The notes below the pieces were generated by a model, which was not told where the DNA came from, did no database searches, and was given only the letters and a program-made list of their open reading frames with translations. Below are positions 6,809-13,919 of a DNA stretch of 13,919 nucleotides, piece after piece; position 1 is the first letter of the stretch, and each line of letters opens with the position of its first letter. Location of the stretch: assembly GCA_036338025.1 (NCBI GenBank), contig JAYZDB010000016.1:1-13919 (forward strand). Reading direction: 5' to 3'. Origin of the DNA: JAYZDB01 sp036338025 (lineage in GTDB: Bacteria > Planctomycetota > UBA1135 > UBA2386). The translations under genes and the position numbers were made by a program.

Positions 6809-9253
6809 ATGATCGGATCCTCCAGAACGGTAGCGATTCTAGCCCTCGTCGTGTTCCAGCAAGTTGGCGCGGCCCAGCAAGTCCCCGGCTTCTACGATGA
6901 CACGGTGGTGCGCCGCGTCGACCTGATCTTCAAGACCAGCGGCTACTGGTCCACCCTGCAGTCAAACTACTCGTCGAAGACCAACATGAAGTGCGACGTG
7001 AAGGTCGACGGCGTCACCTACCCGGATTGCGGAGTGAGGTTCCGTGGCAACTCTTCGTATTGGGGGCTGCCGTCCAGTTCGCTGAAGCGGGGCTTCAAGG
7101 TCTCCATCGATGAGTACGTGCCTGACCGGAAGTTGCTTGGCTACAAGACCCTGAACTTCAACAACAACTTCGCCGACCCCTCCTGGTGTCGGGAGATCAT
7201 CTCGTACAGCGTGTTCCGCCGGTTCATGCCGACTCCGAAGTGCAACTACATCCACCTCTACATCAACGGAGTGAGCTGGGGCCCGTACTTCAACACGCAG
7301 CAGGTCAACAAAGCGATGCTGAAGGAGTGGTTTGATGACAATGACGGCAATCGCTACCGGGGTGAACGGACCAACCTGGGTTCGAACGCCGCCGGCACGG
7401 CCCTCACCTGGCTCGGCTCTGCCTCCGGACCGTACGAACGCGCCTACGAACTGAAACTCAAGAATGCTCCCAATCCCTGGAAGGACCTGATCGAGGTCTG
7501 CAATGTCTTGAACAACACCCCGTCCAGCCAACTGTACGGGGAATTACCGAAGGTCCTCGATGTCGACAGCGCCATCTGGATGCACGCCAACGCCAGCGTC
7601 CTGATCTGGCTGGACAGCTACATCGGGCGCTACTGCCACAACTTCTACATCAACTCCGACATCGACAATGGTCGCATGGTGCTTACGCCCTGGGACACCA
7701 ACGGTTGTTTTGGCGGCTACACCGACGGCCAGTCCAACGTCACCCGGCTGACTCCGTTCTACCAAGAGAACCATTCATCCCGGCCGCTGTACACCAGGCT
7801 GATGAAGAACGCCAAGTGGCGGCAACGCTACCTCGCGCACATCCGATCGATCATGGACATCGAGTACGACTGGGCCAATCTCGGTCCACGCGTCATGCGC
7901 TACCAGAGCTTGATCGACACCCTGGTCAAGAACGATAACAAGGGTCTGTACACCTATCAGAACTTCCTCGACAACGCCACGATCGGCGTCCGGGTGCGCA
8001 GCTGGGGCTGGCTCTACCGGACCATCCCGGGCCTGAGGGATTTCGTCAACGCACGGGTCGCGTACCTGCGTTCGCATTCGGAAGTCGACACCACCGCTCC
8101 GACCCTCACCGAACTTCGTCACAAGCCCTCCAAGCCAACGCTGGACCAGGATGTCTGGGTCACGGCAAAGGTAAAGAGCGCTGCCGCGATCGGCGGCGCA
8201 ACCCTGTACTACCGGGTCCAGGGTCCCTACACGGAAGCCACGATGTACGATGACGGCCAGCACGGCGACGGGGCCGCCAACGACGATGTCTGGGGCGCCA
8301 AGATTCCAAAACAGGCCGGCGGCAAGAAGGTCGAGTACTACGTCAGCGGCCGCAGCACTTCAGCCAACTCCCAGGCCCTGACCTTCCTGCCGCGCACCGC
8401 CTCGAACCGACCGCCTTACTACGTGGTGGGCTATCCGAAGGCGAGTGATCCGATCGGCCTCAACGAGTTCCTGGCCAAGAACGTCAGCGTGATCCGCGAC
8501 GAGAAGAACGAGTTCGACGACTGGGTGGAAATCACCAACAAGAGCACCTCGACCGTGACGGTCAGCGGGATGTATATCACCGATGAGTATGACAACCCCA
8601 CCAAGTGGCAGATCCCGGCGGGCTACTCGATCCCGGGCGGAGGCAAACTACTGATCTGGTGTGATGAAGATCCAGGCGACGGCCCGCTGCACGCCAACTT
8701 CAAGCTCTCTGGTTTCGGAGAGTGGCTGGGCCTGTTCCGGTCCGACGGCCGGACCATGGTCGATGAGCTGCACTACGGAGATCAGCTCGAGGACATCTCC
8801 TGCGGTCGCTTGAGTGACGGGGCCTTGCCCTGGGTCACCTACCCGGATTCGACTCCCGCGGCCTCGAACGTGATGTTCTGTGGGACCCGCCGGTACGACT
8901 CCTTCGATCCGATGACCCACCGGTTCAAGTTGGCGCTGACGGGGACTCCCAAGATCGGGACCTCACCGATTCTACAGCTCCGCGACGGGCCCAAGAACGC
9001 CCTGGGTCTCCTGTTCTTCGGTGTCGCCGGCGGACACCTGCCCCTCGGACAAGACCTGGTCTTGTTGCTGGGTGGTCCCGTCCTGCTCGGCCCGTTCGGA
9101 ATCCCGACGGATGCCAATGGCGCCTTCGACCTGCCGCTTCCCATCCCCAATTCATCATCCACGATCGGCACCTCCGCCTTCTTGCAGGTCGGCGGCAATG
9201 ACGCCAGCGGTCCGACGGCATCCAACGCAGTACACATCATCGTCTGCAAATAG
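6809..9253 (+). CDS. Secreted CotH kinase-like / lamin-tail domain protein, copy 1
   Basis: The product has 814 residues. A signal peptide (1 to about 22, ending GAAQQ) suggests export. The CotH domain (about 35-420) has RFRGNSS (77-83), LNFNNNFADPSWCREI (115-130), INGVSWGPY (152-160), YELKLK (213-218) and TPWDTNGCFGG (293-303), whose Asp296 corresponds to the metal/catalytic Asp of the CotH WDxD/N motif. Bacillus CotH is an atypical protein kinase of spore coat proteins; targets of exported relatives are unknown. An Ig-like module follows (about 430-540, with YDDGQHGDGAANDDVWGA and VEYYVSG). Then come a lamin-tail domain (about 548-665: LNEFLAKN, DWVEITN, KWQIPAGYSIP, LIWCDEDPGDGPLHA) and a C-terminal beta-rich domain (about 706-814) that starts LTGTPKIG and ends IIVCK. 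No Shine-Dalgarno precedes the ATG. The paralogue starts 9 bp after the stop. Confidence 0.88.
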   Translation: MIGSSRTVAILALVVFQQVGAAQQVPGFYDDTVVRRVDLIFKTSGYWSTLQSNYSSKTNMKCDVKVDGVTYPDCGVRFRGNSSYWGLPSSSLKRGFKVSIDEYVPDRKLLGYKTLNFNNNFADPSWCREIISYSVFRRFMPTPKCNYIHLYINGVSWGPYFNTQQVNKAMLKEWFDDNDGNRYRGERTNLGSNAAGTALTWLGSASGPYERAYELKLKNAPNPWKDLIEVCNVLNNTPSSQLYGELPKVLDVDSAIWMHANASVLIWLDSYIGRYCHNFYINSDIDNGRMVLTPWDTNGCFGGYTDGQSNVTRLTPFYQENHSSRPLYTRLMKNAKWRQRYLAHIRSIMDIEYDWANLGPRVMRYQSLIDTLVKNDNKGLYTYQNFLDNATIGVRVRSWGWLYRTIPGLRDFVNARVAYLRSHSEVDTTAPTLTELRHKPSKPTLDQDVWVTAKVKSAAAIGGATLYYRVQGPYTEATMYDDGQHGDGAANDDVWGAKIPKQAGGKKVEYYVSGRSTSANSQALTFLPRTASNRPPYYVVGYPKASDPIGLNEFLAKNVSVIRDEKNEFDDWVEITNKSTSTVTVSGMYITDEYDNPTKWQIPAGYSIPGGGKLLIWCDEDPGDGPLHANFKLSGFGEWLGLFRSDGRTMVDELHYGDQLEDISCGRLSDGALPWVTYPDSTPAASNVMFCGTRRYDSFDPMTHRFKLALTGTPKIGTSPILQLRDGPKNALGLLFFGVAGGHLPLGQDLVLLLGGPVLLGPFGIPTDANGAFDLPLPIPNSSSTIGTSAFLQVGGNDASGPTASNAVHIIVCK

Positions 9254-9262
9254 AGAACCGCC

Positions 9263-11719
9263 ATGCAATCGTCGCCTCCACTTTGGCGGGTTCTAGTCCC
9301 GGCCACCTGCCTGATCGTGTGCCTGGCGTCGGCTGATTGCCTGCCATCGCAGGGGCTCTACGACCCGGACACCCTGCGGACCTTCGATTTCAAGTTCGCC
9401 AGTGCCAACTGGTATTCCAACTTGCGCTCGGCCCGTTCCAGCAAGACCAACGTCAAGGCCGAACTCACGGTCGACAACGTGGTCTACAAGGACGTCGGCG
9501 TCCGGTTCCGCGGCATGTCATCGTACATTGGGTCGGGCACCAAGAAATCGATCAACCTCACCATGGACGCCTTCGTCCCTGATCAGGAGTTGATGGGCTA
9601 CGACAGCCTCAACCTCAGCAACGGCTACAACGATCCGACCTTCTGCCGGGAGATGATCGCCTACCAGCTACATCGCGAGTACATGCCAGCTCCCAAGGCG
9701 AACTACGTCAAGGTGAACATCAACGGCGCGTATTTCGGCCTGTATGTAAACGTACAGCAGCAGGACAAGAAGTTCATCGGGCAGTGGTACGAGGACACGT
9801 CCGGCAATCGCTATCGGTGTGATCCCCCATCCAGTGCGGGGAATGGCAACTCAGCCCTGCAGTGGCTCGGAACGACGCTGCAAAACTATACCAACGCCTA
9901 CGAACTCAAGACCGACCCAGCCCTCGCGGTCAAGCCCTGGGAAGACATCCGAAACCTCTGTGACGTACTGAACAACACGCCAAACGCCCAGCTGAGCACG
10001 GAATTACCGAAGGTCTTCGACGTCGACCAGGCAATGCGCTACCTGGGCCTGCAGGCGGTGCTGGTCAACCTCGACAGTTATCTCAACCGCGGCAACGACT
10101 ACTACCTCTACCACGACCCCCACCACCAGCTGCTCAGCACCCTGGCCTGGGACATGAACGAGAGCTTCGGGGGTTACGGAGCCGGGATGTCGGTGGCTCA
10201 ACGGATCTCCTTGACGCCGTTCTACAACATCCGGAGCTCGCGCCCCCTCAACGGCAAGATGTACGGCACCTTGCCGCAGTGGACCGCGCGGTACATGCAT
10301 CACGTCAAGACGATTCTCGACCAGGACTTCACCTGGACGAAAATCGGACCACTGGTCGCCAAGTACCAGTCCTTCATCGATGCTGCCCTGCAAGCCGATC
10401 CGAACAAGCTGTACAGCTACCAGCAGTTCAAGGACAACGTAACCCGGCAGATGTACGTCAACTCGGGGTGGTTCCGCAACGAGATCCCTGGCCTCAAACA
10501 ACTGGTCGATGCGCGGGTAGCCAGGATCACCGGCATGGTGGAATACCGGAATGGTCGACCCACGATCACGGCGCTCAGCACAAAACCAACCGTCCCGACA
10601 CCAAACATCCCCGTCACGGTCACGGCCAAGGTCACCAACACCGTCCCGATGGGGTCGGTGACCCTGTGCTACCGAGTTGTCGGTGCCTGGTTGAGGACCC
10701 CGATGCTGGATGACGGTGCACACGGAGACGGAGCTGCTGGTGACGACGTCTATGGGGCGATCCTGCCAGCGACCATGCACGCCGCCGGTACACGAGTCCA
10801 CTACTACGTGGAGAGCCTCAGCGCCGCCGCCAATGGTGGCGCATGCAGCCTGTTCCCCAAGACCGGTTCCTTCCAGCCGCCACAGTATCGGGTCGATCAC
10901 AAGACCGGCACCTCACCGATCCGCATCAACGAGTTGGTCGCCAAGAACAAGACTGGTGTCCAGGACGAACAGAGCCAGTACGAAGACTGGGTCGAGCTCT
11001 ACAACACCTCGCCCAATCCGGTCGATGTCGGAGGGATGTACCTGACCGACGCATTTTCCTCGCCGACCAAGTGGCAGATCCCAGCCGGCTACACGATCCC
11101 GTCGAAGGGCGCGCTCCTGGTCTGGTGCGACAACGATCCGGGCGACGGCCCCCTGCACGCGACCTTCAAGCTCGACGGCGATGGCGAGACCGTCCGCTTG
11201 TTCGCCAAGGACGGCGAAACCCGGGTCAGCCAGATACGCTACGGCCTGCAGGCGGATGACATCTCGAACGGTTGGATGGCGGACGGCAATCCATCGCTTC
11301 TGGTCGCGTACAAGACACCGACCCCGGCCCGGCCGACCGCTCCGGACTGCGCCAGCCACGGCTACTGGCCAGTCGACCACGCCCAGCACCGACTGTTGCT
11401 CGAGTGGATCGGCACACCCCGGATCGGGATGACCAACAGGATCAAGGTCTCCAGCGCCAAGGCCAACTCGGCGGTGTCGATGTACCTGGCGGTTGGCCCC
11501 GGGATGCTACCGATCGGCGGTGGGCTCTACATCCTGCTCGGCATCGGGATCGATGGACCCTTCGTGTTGCCGACCGACGCCGCCGGCATCGCTTCGATAC
11601 CGGTCCCGATACCCAACAACCCGGCCCTCAAGGGCCAGTCGGCATTCCTCCAAGTGGTCGGCCCGGACAATTCGGGCGTCACGCTCAGCAATGGTGCCGA
11701 GATCCGGATCTGCAGGTAG
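9263..11719 (+). CDS. Secreted CotH kinase-like / lamin-tail domain protein, copy 2
   Basis: This 818-residue protein is collinear with its upstream neighbour. The signal peptide spans 1 to about 24 (LVPATCLIVCLASA). The CotH domain (about 35-425) has RFRGMSS (81-87), LNLSNGYNDPTFCREM (116-131), INGAYFGLY (153-161), YELKT and LAWDMNESFGG (294-304, Asp297). The Ig-like module is at about 433-545 (LDDGAHGDGAAGDDVYGA, VHYYVES). The lamin-tail domain is at about 553-670 (INELVAKN, DWVELYN, KWQIPAGYTIP, LVWCDNDPGDGPLHA). The C-terminal beta-rich domain is at about 712-818 (EWIGTPRIG to IRICR). Lamin-tail domains bind surfaces or other macromolecules, and the C-terminal unit may be a sorting or anchoring domain (inference). 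The 9-bp gap implies co-transcription from the promoter near 6737 and possibly translational coupling. Only AGAGAA, a poor ribosome site, precedes the ATG. Confidence 0.88.
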   Translation: MQSSPPLWRVLVPATCLIVCLASADCLPSQGLYDPDTLRTFDFKFASANWYSNLRSARSSKTNVKAELTVDNVVYKDVGVRFRGMSSYIGSGTKKSINLTMDAFVPDQELMGYDSLNLSNGYNDPTFCREMIAYQLHREYMPAPKANYVKVNINGAYFGLYVNVQQQDKKFIGQWYEDTSGNRYRCDPPSSAGNGNSALQWLGTTLQNYTNAYELKTDPALAVKPWEDIRNLCDVLNNTPNAQLSTELPKVFDVDQAMRYLGLQAVLVNLDSYLNRGNDYYLYHDPHHQLLSTLAWDMNESFGGYGAGMSVAQRISLTPFYNIRSSRPLNGKMYGTLPQWTARYMHHVKTILDQDFTWTKIGPLVAKYQSFIDAALQADPNKLYSYQQFKDNVTRQMYVNSGWFRNEIPGLKQLVDARVARITGMVEYRNGRPTITALSTKPTVPTPNIPVTVTAKVTNTVPMGSVTLCYRVVGAWLRTPMLDDGAHGDGAAGDDVYGAILPATMHAAGTRVHYYVESLSAAANGGACSLFPKTGSFQPPQYRVDHKTGTSPIRINELVAKNKTGVQDEQSQYEDWVELYNTSPNPVDVGGMYLTDAFSSPTKWQIPAGYTIPSKGALLVWCDNDPGDGPLHATFKLDGDGETVRLFAKDGETRVSQIRYGLQADDISNGWMADGNPSLLVAYKTPTPARPTAPDCASHGYWPVDHAQHRLLLEWIGTPRIGMTNRIKVSSAKANSAVSMYLAVGPGMLPIGGGLYILLGIGIDGPFVLPTDAAGIASIPVPIPNNPALKGQSAFLQVVGPDNSGVTLSNGAEIRICR

Positions 11720-11757
11720 ACCCGTACCAATTCAGTCCGGACTCGCGGGCCAGCAGG

Positions 11758-12072
11758 CTACCAGCGATCGCCGCCGCCACCGCCGCCACCGCCGCCGCCG
11801 CCACCACCGCCACTGCGGGGACGACGCTCCTGGGCAACGTTGACGCGCAGGCTGCGTCCATCCAACTCGGTGCCATCGAGGGCGGAGATCGCCGCCTCGG
11901 CATCGGCTTCGTTTTCCATTTCGACGAACGCGAAGCCACGCGGGCGGCCGGTATCGCGATCCATGATGACATCCACACTGCGGACCTGGCGGCCGCCTTC
12001 TTCAAAGGCTGCGCTGAGCGATTGCTCAGTGGTGTCAAAAGATAGGTTTCCTACGTAGATTCTCGTGCTCAT
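11758..12072 (-). CDS. RRM-type RNA-binding protein with poly-glycine tail
   Basis: The 104-residue protein has a single RNA recognition motif. RNP2 is IYVGNL (5-10) and RNP1 is RGFAFVEM (45-52), with the aromatic residues Tyr6, Phe47 and Phe49 that stack on RNA bases. The order beta-alpha-beta-beta-alpha-beta is complete by about residue 82 (LRVNVAQ). A basic linker (ERRPRS) and 14 consecutive glycines (88-101) follow, ending DRW. Small glycine-rich RRM proteins in bacteria are usually cytoplasmic, and several are cold- or stress-linked RNA chaperones. The exact role here is unknown. The gene converges on the second CotH gene with only 38 bp between stops, and no obvious intrinsic terminator. 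Its ATG at 12072 is preceded by GAAGAGCA, a weak ribosome site, and by a small hairpin in the leader. Confidence 0.93.
   Translation of the reverse strand: MSTRIYVGNLSFDTTEQSLSAAFEEGGRQVRSVDVIMDRDTGRPRGFAFVEMENEADAEAAISALDGTELDGRSLRVNVAQERRPRSGGGGGGGGGGGGGGDRW
11770..11811 (-). repeat. GGC/GGT trinucleotide tract encoding 14 glycines
   Basis: Forty-two bases are made only of GCC and ACC units on the plus strand (GGC and GGT on the coding strand), in frame in the RRM gene. Such a tract can slip in units of three, changing the glycine count without a frameshift. Confidence 0.85.
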
Positions 12073-12085
12073 TGCTCTTCATTGT

Positions 12086-12101
12086 CTTCCCGGTCGGGAA
12101 G
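12086..12101 (-). promoter_or_regulatory. Hairpin in the leader of the RRM gene
   Basis: CTTCCCG is followed after two bases by its exact complement CGGGAAG. The hairpin ends 13 nt upstream of the ATG at 12072, next to the weak ribosome site GAAGAGC. In the mRNA it could limit ribosome access or be a target for the RRM protein itself, but only position and symmetry support this. Confidence 0.35.
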
Positions 12102-12340
12102 TTCGGGATTGGAATGCGGACTGTCGAACTGTGTGCTCCCGCCACCGTGACGAGAGGCTCTCCCTCCGCACTCGAATTCCGGGTGAGGATTCTGGATCTC
12201 GACCCGTCCCGCACCCCCAAAAACCGGGGCCGGGCGCAGGCGAGAGCGCCATGGACAAGACACCGCGCACGCACGCGAGTTCTAGCAGCTGCAAAGAAAC
12301 AGAGCCCACCGGACCTCCGATAGGCTGAAGAGGCGGGATC

Positions 12341-12366
12341 TTGTTGGCTGGGCCCCGGCCAGACAA
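12341..12366. repeat. GC-rich hairpin TTGT-TGGCTGGG-C-CCCGGCCA-G-ACAA
   Basis: The repeat has an 8-bp inner stem (one G-T pair) around a single central base. After a one-base bulge it is extended by TTGT pairing with ACAA. It lies in mid-gap, about 270 bp from the RRM start and 230 bp from the TMTC-like start, with no T-run on either side, so it is not a classical terminator. Its role is unknown. Confidence 0.4.
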
Positions 12367-12597
12367 CTGGATAACGGAGAAATTGACAGGAAGTCTGCCC
12401 CAAAACCACCCATCGGCGACCGGTGGCGACAGCAGATCCACCCGCCAGACAAGCTCGATCGAGCCAGGGTAGATCCCACCGACGGAGCAGGCCCCAAGTC
12501 CCCAGCGGCATGAGATCCGGCCCTCGGATCCTCCCGGCACCCAAGGTAGCGAGATCACGGTTGCCGAATCCGGCCGCGACAGGTTCGATGGCCTGCC

Positions 12598-13919
12598 ATG
12601 GCCGAGCCAAGGACGCACCCAAAGGGGAATCGTAGAGTCGTGGTTGCAAAGGCCAGCGAAGACCTCCCGAGCCTGTTGACGGCACTGGGCCTGGTAGCCC
12701 TGGTGTTCGCGAGCTACGCAACCGTGCTGGGAACAGCGGGCTGGATCTGGGATGACCCGGAGTACGTCACCCGCAACCCGGTGCCGAATGGCGCCATCGA
12801 AAACGGTCTGTGGGCAATCTGGACCGACACCACCGCCACCCCCCAATACTACCCGATGGTGCACTCCAGCTTCTGGCTCGAGTGGCGCCTGTTCCCGAGC
12901 CAACCGGTCACCGAGGGCGGAACCAGCATCCTTGTACCGAACCCGACCGGCTTCCACCTGACCAACGTGCTCATGATGGCGGGCACCGTCCTGCTGTTCT
13001 GGCGCATCTTGCTGCGGCTGCGCATACCCGGGGCGGTGCTCGCCGCCGCCTTGTTCGCCGTGCACCCGGTGAACGTAGAGTCCGTGGCCTGGATCACCGA
13101 GCGCAAAAACATGCTGTCAGGTCTGTTCGCCCTGGCGGCGGTGGGCTGCTACCTCCGGTTCGCCGGGATCGGAGGCCCCGGCGCGGACGACCGGCCACGC
13201 CGCGCCTACATCCTGGCGCTGGTGTTCTTCGTCTGTGGACTGCTGTCCAAGACCGTCATCGCATTCGTACCAGCGGCCTTGCTGCTGCTGGTCTGGTGGC
13301 GACGACCCGACCAGTACAAGCGCCATCTGCTACCGCTGCTGCCGATGTTGGTGCTCGGCGTGCTGGCTGGCCTGAACACCGCCCGCATCGAGGTCGAGCA
13401 GGTGTCGGCGGGCACCGTGTATTTCGACCGCGCCCGGGTCGATCGCTGCCTGCTCGCCGGCCGGGTGGTCTGGACCTACCTGCTGCACCTCGGGATGCCC
13501 TTCGAGCAGATCTTCTTCTACCCCAAGTGGCAACCCGACCCGACCTCGGTCTGGCAGTGGATCCTGCTGGCCGGCGTCCTGCCGTTCCTGGCCGCGGCAG
13601 TCTTCAGCACCCGGGTGCTGGGCCGCGGGCCGCTGGTGGCGATCCTGATCTTCGGTGGCGCACTGGTGCCAGTGATGGGGTTTCTCGACGTCTACCCGTT
13701 CCGGTTTTCCTGGGTCGCCGACCACTTCCAGTACCACGCCAACTTCAGCATGTTCGCCCTGCTCGGGGCGGCCCTGACACGAATCCGTCTGCCGGCTCGG
13801 GCCAGCGCTGTGAGCTTCGGCATCCTGCTACTCGGGCTGGCCTTCCTGACCGGCAGGCAGGGCCTGGTGTATCGCGACCAGGAGACGCTGTGGCGCGACA
13901 CCATCGCCAAGAACCCCGA
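12598..13919 (+). CDS. TMTC/PMT-like membrane glycosyltransferase, N-terminal part (runs off the right edge)
   Basis: Four hundred and forty codons are open to the window end with no stop. After the first membrane helix (LLTALGLVALVFASYATVLG, 26-45) comes GWIWDDPEYVTRNP, whose Asp pair (52-53) is in the place of the GT-C catalytic loop acids. Then follow YYPMVHSSFWLEWRLF, FHLTNVLMMAG and AVHPVNVESVAWITERKNML (155-172). The HPVxVExVAWIxERKN block is diagnostic of the bacterial family related to eukaryotic TMTC O-mannosyltransferases. About eight to ten more hydrophobic helices follow. Members usually carry cytoplasmic or periplasmic TPRs after the membrane part, here outside the window. The start is uncertain: the ATG at 12598 has no clear ribosome site, and GTG at 12640 lies 12 nt after AAAGGGG and would remove 14 polar residues. 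The likely role is sugar transfer to exported proteins, with the acceptor unknown. Confidence 0.8.
   Translation, partial: MAEPRTHPKGNRRVVVAKASEDLPSLLTALGLVALVFASYATVLGTAGWIWDDPEYVTRNPVPNGAIENGLWAIWTDTTATPQYYPMVHSSFWLEWRLFPSQPVTEGGTSILVPNPTGFHLTNVLMMAGTVLLFWRILLRLRIPGAVLAAALFAVHPVNVESVAWITERKNMLSGLFALAAVGCYLRFAGIGGPGADDRPRRAYILALVFFVCGLLSKTVIAFVPAALLLLVWWRRPDQYKRHLLPLLPMLVLGVLAGLNTARIEVEQVSAGTVYFDRARVDRCLLAGRVVWTYLLHLGMPFEQIFFYPKWQPDPTSVWQWILLAGVLPFLAAAVFSTRVLGRGPLVAILIFGGALVPVMGFLDVYPFRFSWVADHFQYHANFSMFALLGAALTRIRLPARASAVSFGILLLGLAFLTGRQGLVYRDQETLWRDTIAKNP

Larger units (their letters stand above)
12073..12597. other. Non-coding gap between the RRM gene and the TMTC-like gene
   Basis: The 525 bp separate two divergently transcribed genes, so promoters for both should lie here. 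I see two hairpin-forming repeats (12086-12101 and 12341-12366). A perfect TTGACA at 12383-12388 faces right, but nothing like a -10 box lies 16-18 nt later. Open frames crossing the gap are G+C-driven and have no recognisable protein content. No tRNA or known RNA element was recognised. Confidence 0.6.

Noticed and set aside
10004..10900. A 298-codon leftward open frame opposite the second CotH gene
   Set aside because: The plus strand here encodes conserved CotH motifs; the reverse frame is a G+C-driven shadow.
11720..11757. Bidirectional terminator between the convergent CotH and RRM genes
   Set aside because: Only the short palindrome AGTCCGGACT is present, with no loop and no T-tract on either strand.
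11770..11811. GCC/ACC repeats considered as a CRISPR-like or tandem-repeat array
   Set aside because: They are simple in-frame glycine codons of the RRM gene, without spacers.
12383..12388. Perfect TTGACA as a promoter for the TMTC-like gene
   Set aside because: The bases 16-18 nt downstream are CCACC-like and nothing resembles a -10 box, so the hexamer alone is not convincing.
12079..13065. A 328-codon leftward open frame across the gap and the TMTC-like gene
   Set aside because: Half of it is antisense to clearly conserved TMTC-family sequence. The remainder has no recognisable content and overlaps the RRM leader.

Overview
The window looks like a piece of chromosome from a high-G+C bacterium. 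Four things point to a Planctomycetota-like organism: very large TPR and membrane proteins, secreted CotH/lamin-tail proteins ending in a roughly 105-residue beta-rich domain of the kind I associate with planctomycete secreted proteins, weak or absent Shine-Dalgarno sequences, and a glycine-rich RRM protein. This is an inference from protein style. No rRNA, tRNA, insertion sequence, CRISPR array or phage gene was seen.

Layout. Positions 1-6423 are a leftward block. In its own transcription order it contains a GT-C-type polytopic membrane protein (6423-4591), a secreted TPR protein with a central zinc-metallopeptidase-like domain (4529-1536), recA (1355-180) and the first 23 codons of alaS (69-1). 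The first two genes are 61 bp apart and could be one transcript. recA has its own leader with a near-perfect GAAC-N4-GTTC type LexA (SOS) box and an overlapping promoter candidate. A 13-bp inverted repeat sits between recA and alaS.

Positions 6424-6808 form a divergent intergenic region with three separate inverted repeats and one good sigma70-like promoter candidate facing right. Two tandem paralogous genes follow (6809-9253 and 9263-11719, 9 bp apart). Each encodes a secreted protein with the order signal peptide, CotH kinase-like domain, Ig-like beta domain, lamin-tail domain, C-terminal beta domain. They converge on a small leftward gene for an RRM RNA-binding protein with a 14-glycine tail (12072-11758).

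After a 525-bp non-coding gap with two hairpins, a rightward gene runs off the end (12598-13919). It is a TMTC/PMT-like membrane glycosyltransferase, whose family usually carries TPRs after the membrane part.

The housekeeping part (recA-alaS) is ordinary except for its regulation. The accessory part is more interesting: a pair of secreted atypical-kinase-like proteins lies between two unrelated GT-C membrane proteins and near a secreted TPR/peptidase protein, which could together be a cell-surface modification locus. That functional link is speculation from proximity.
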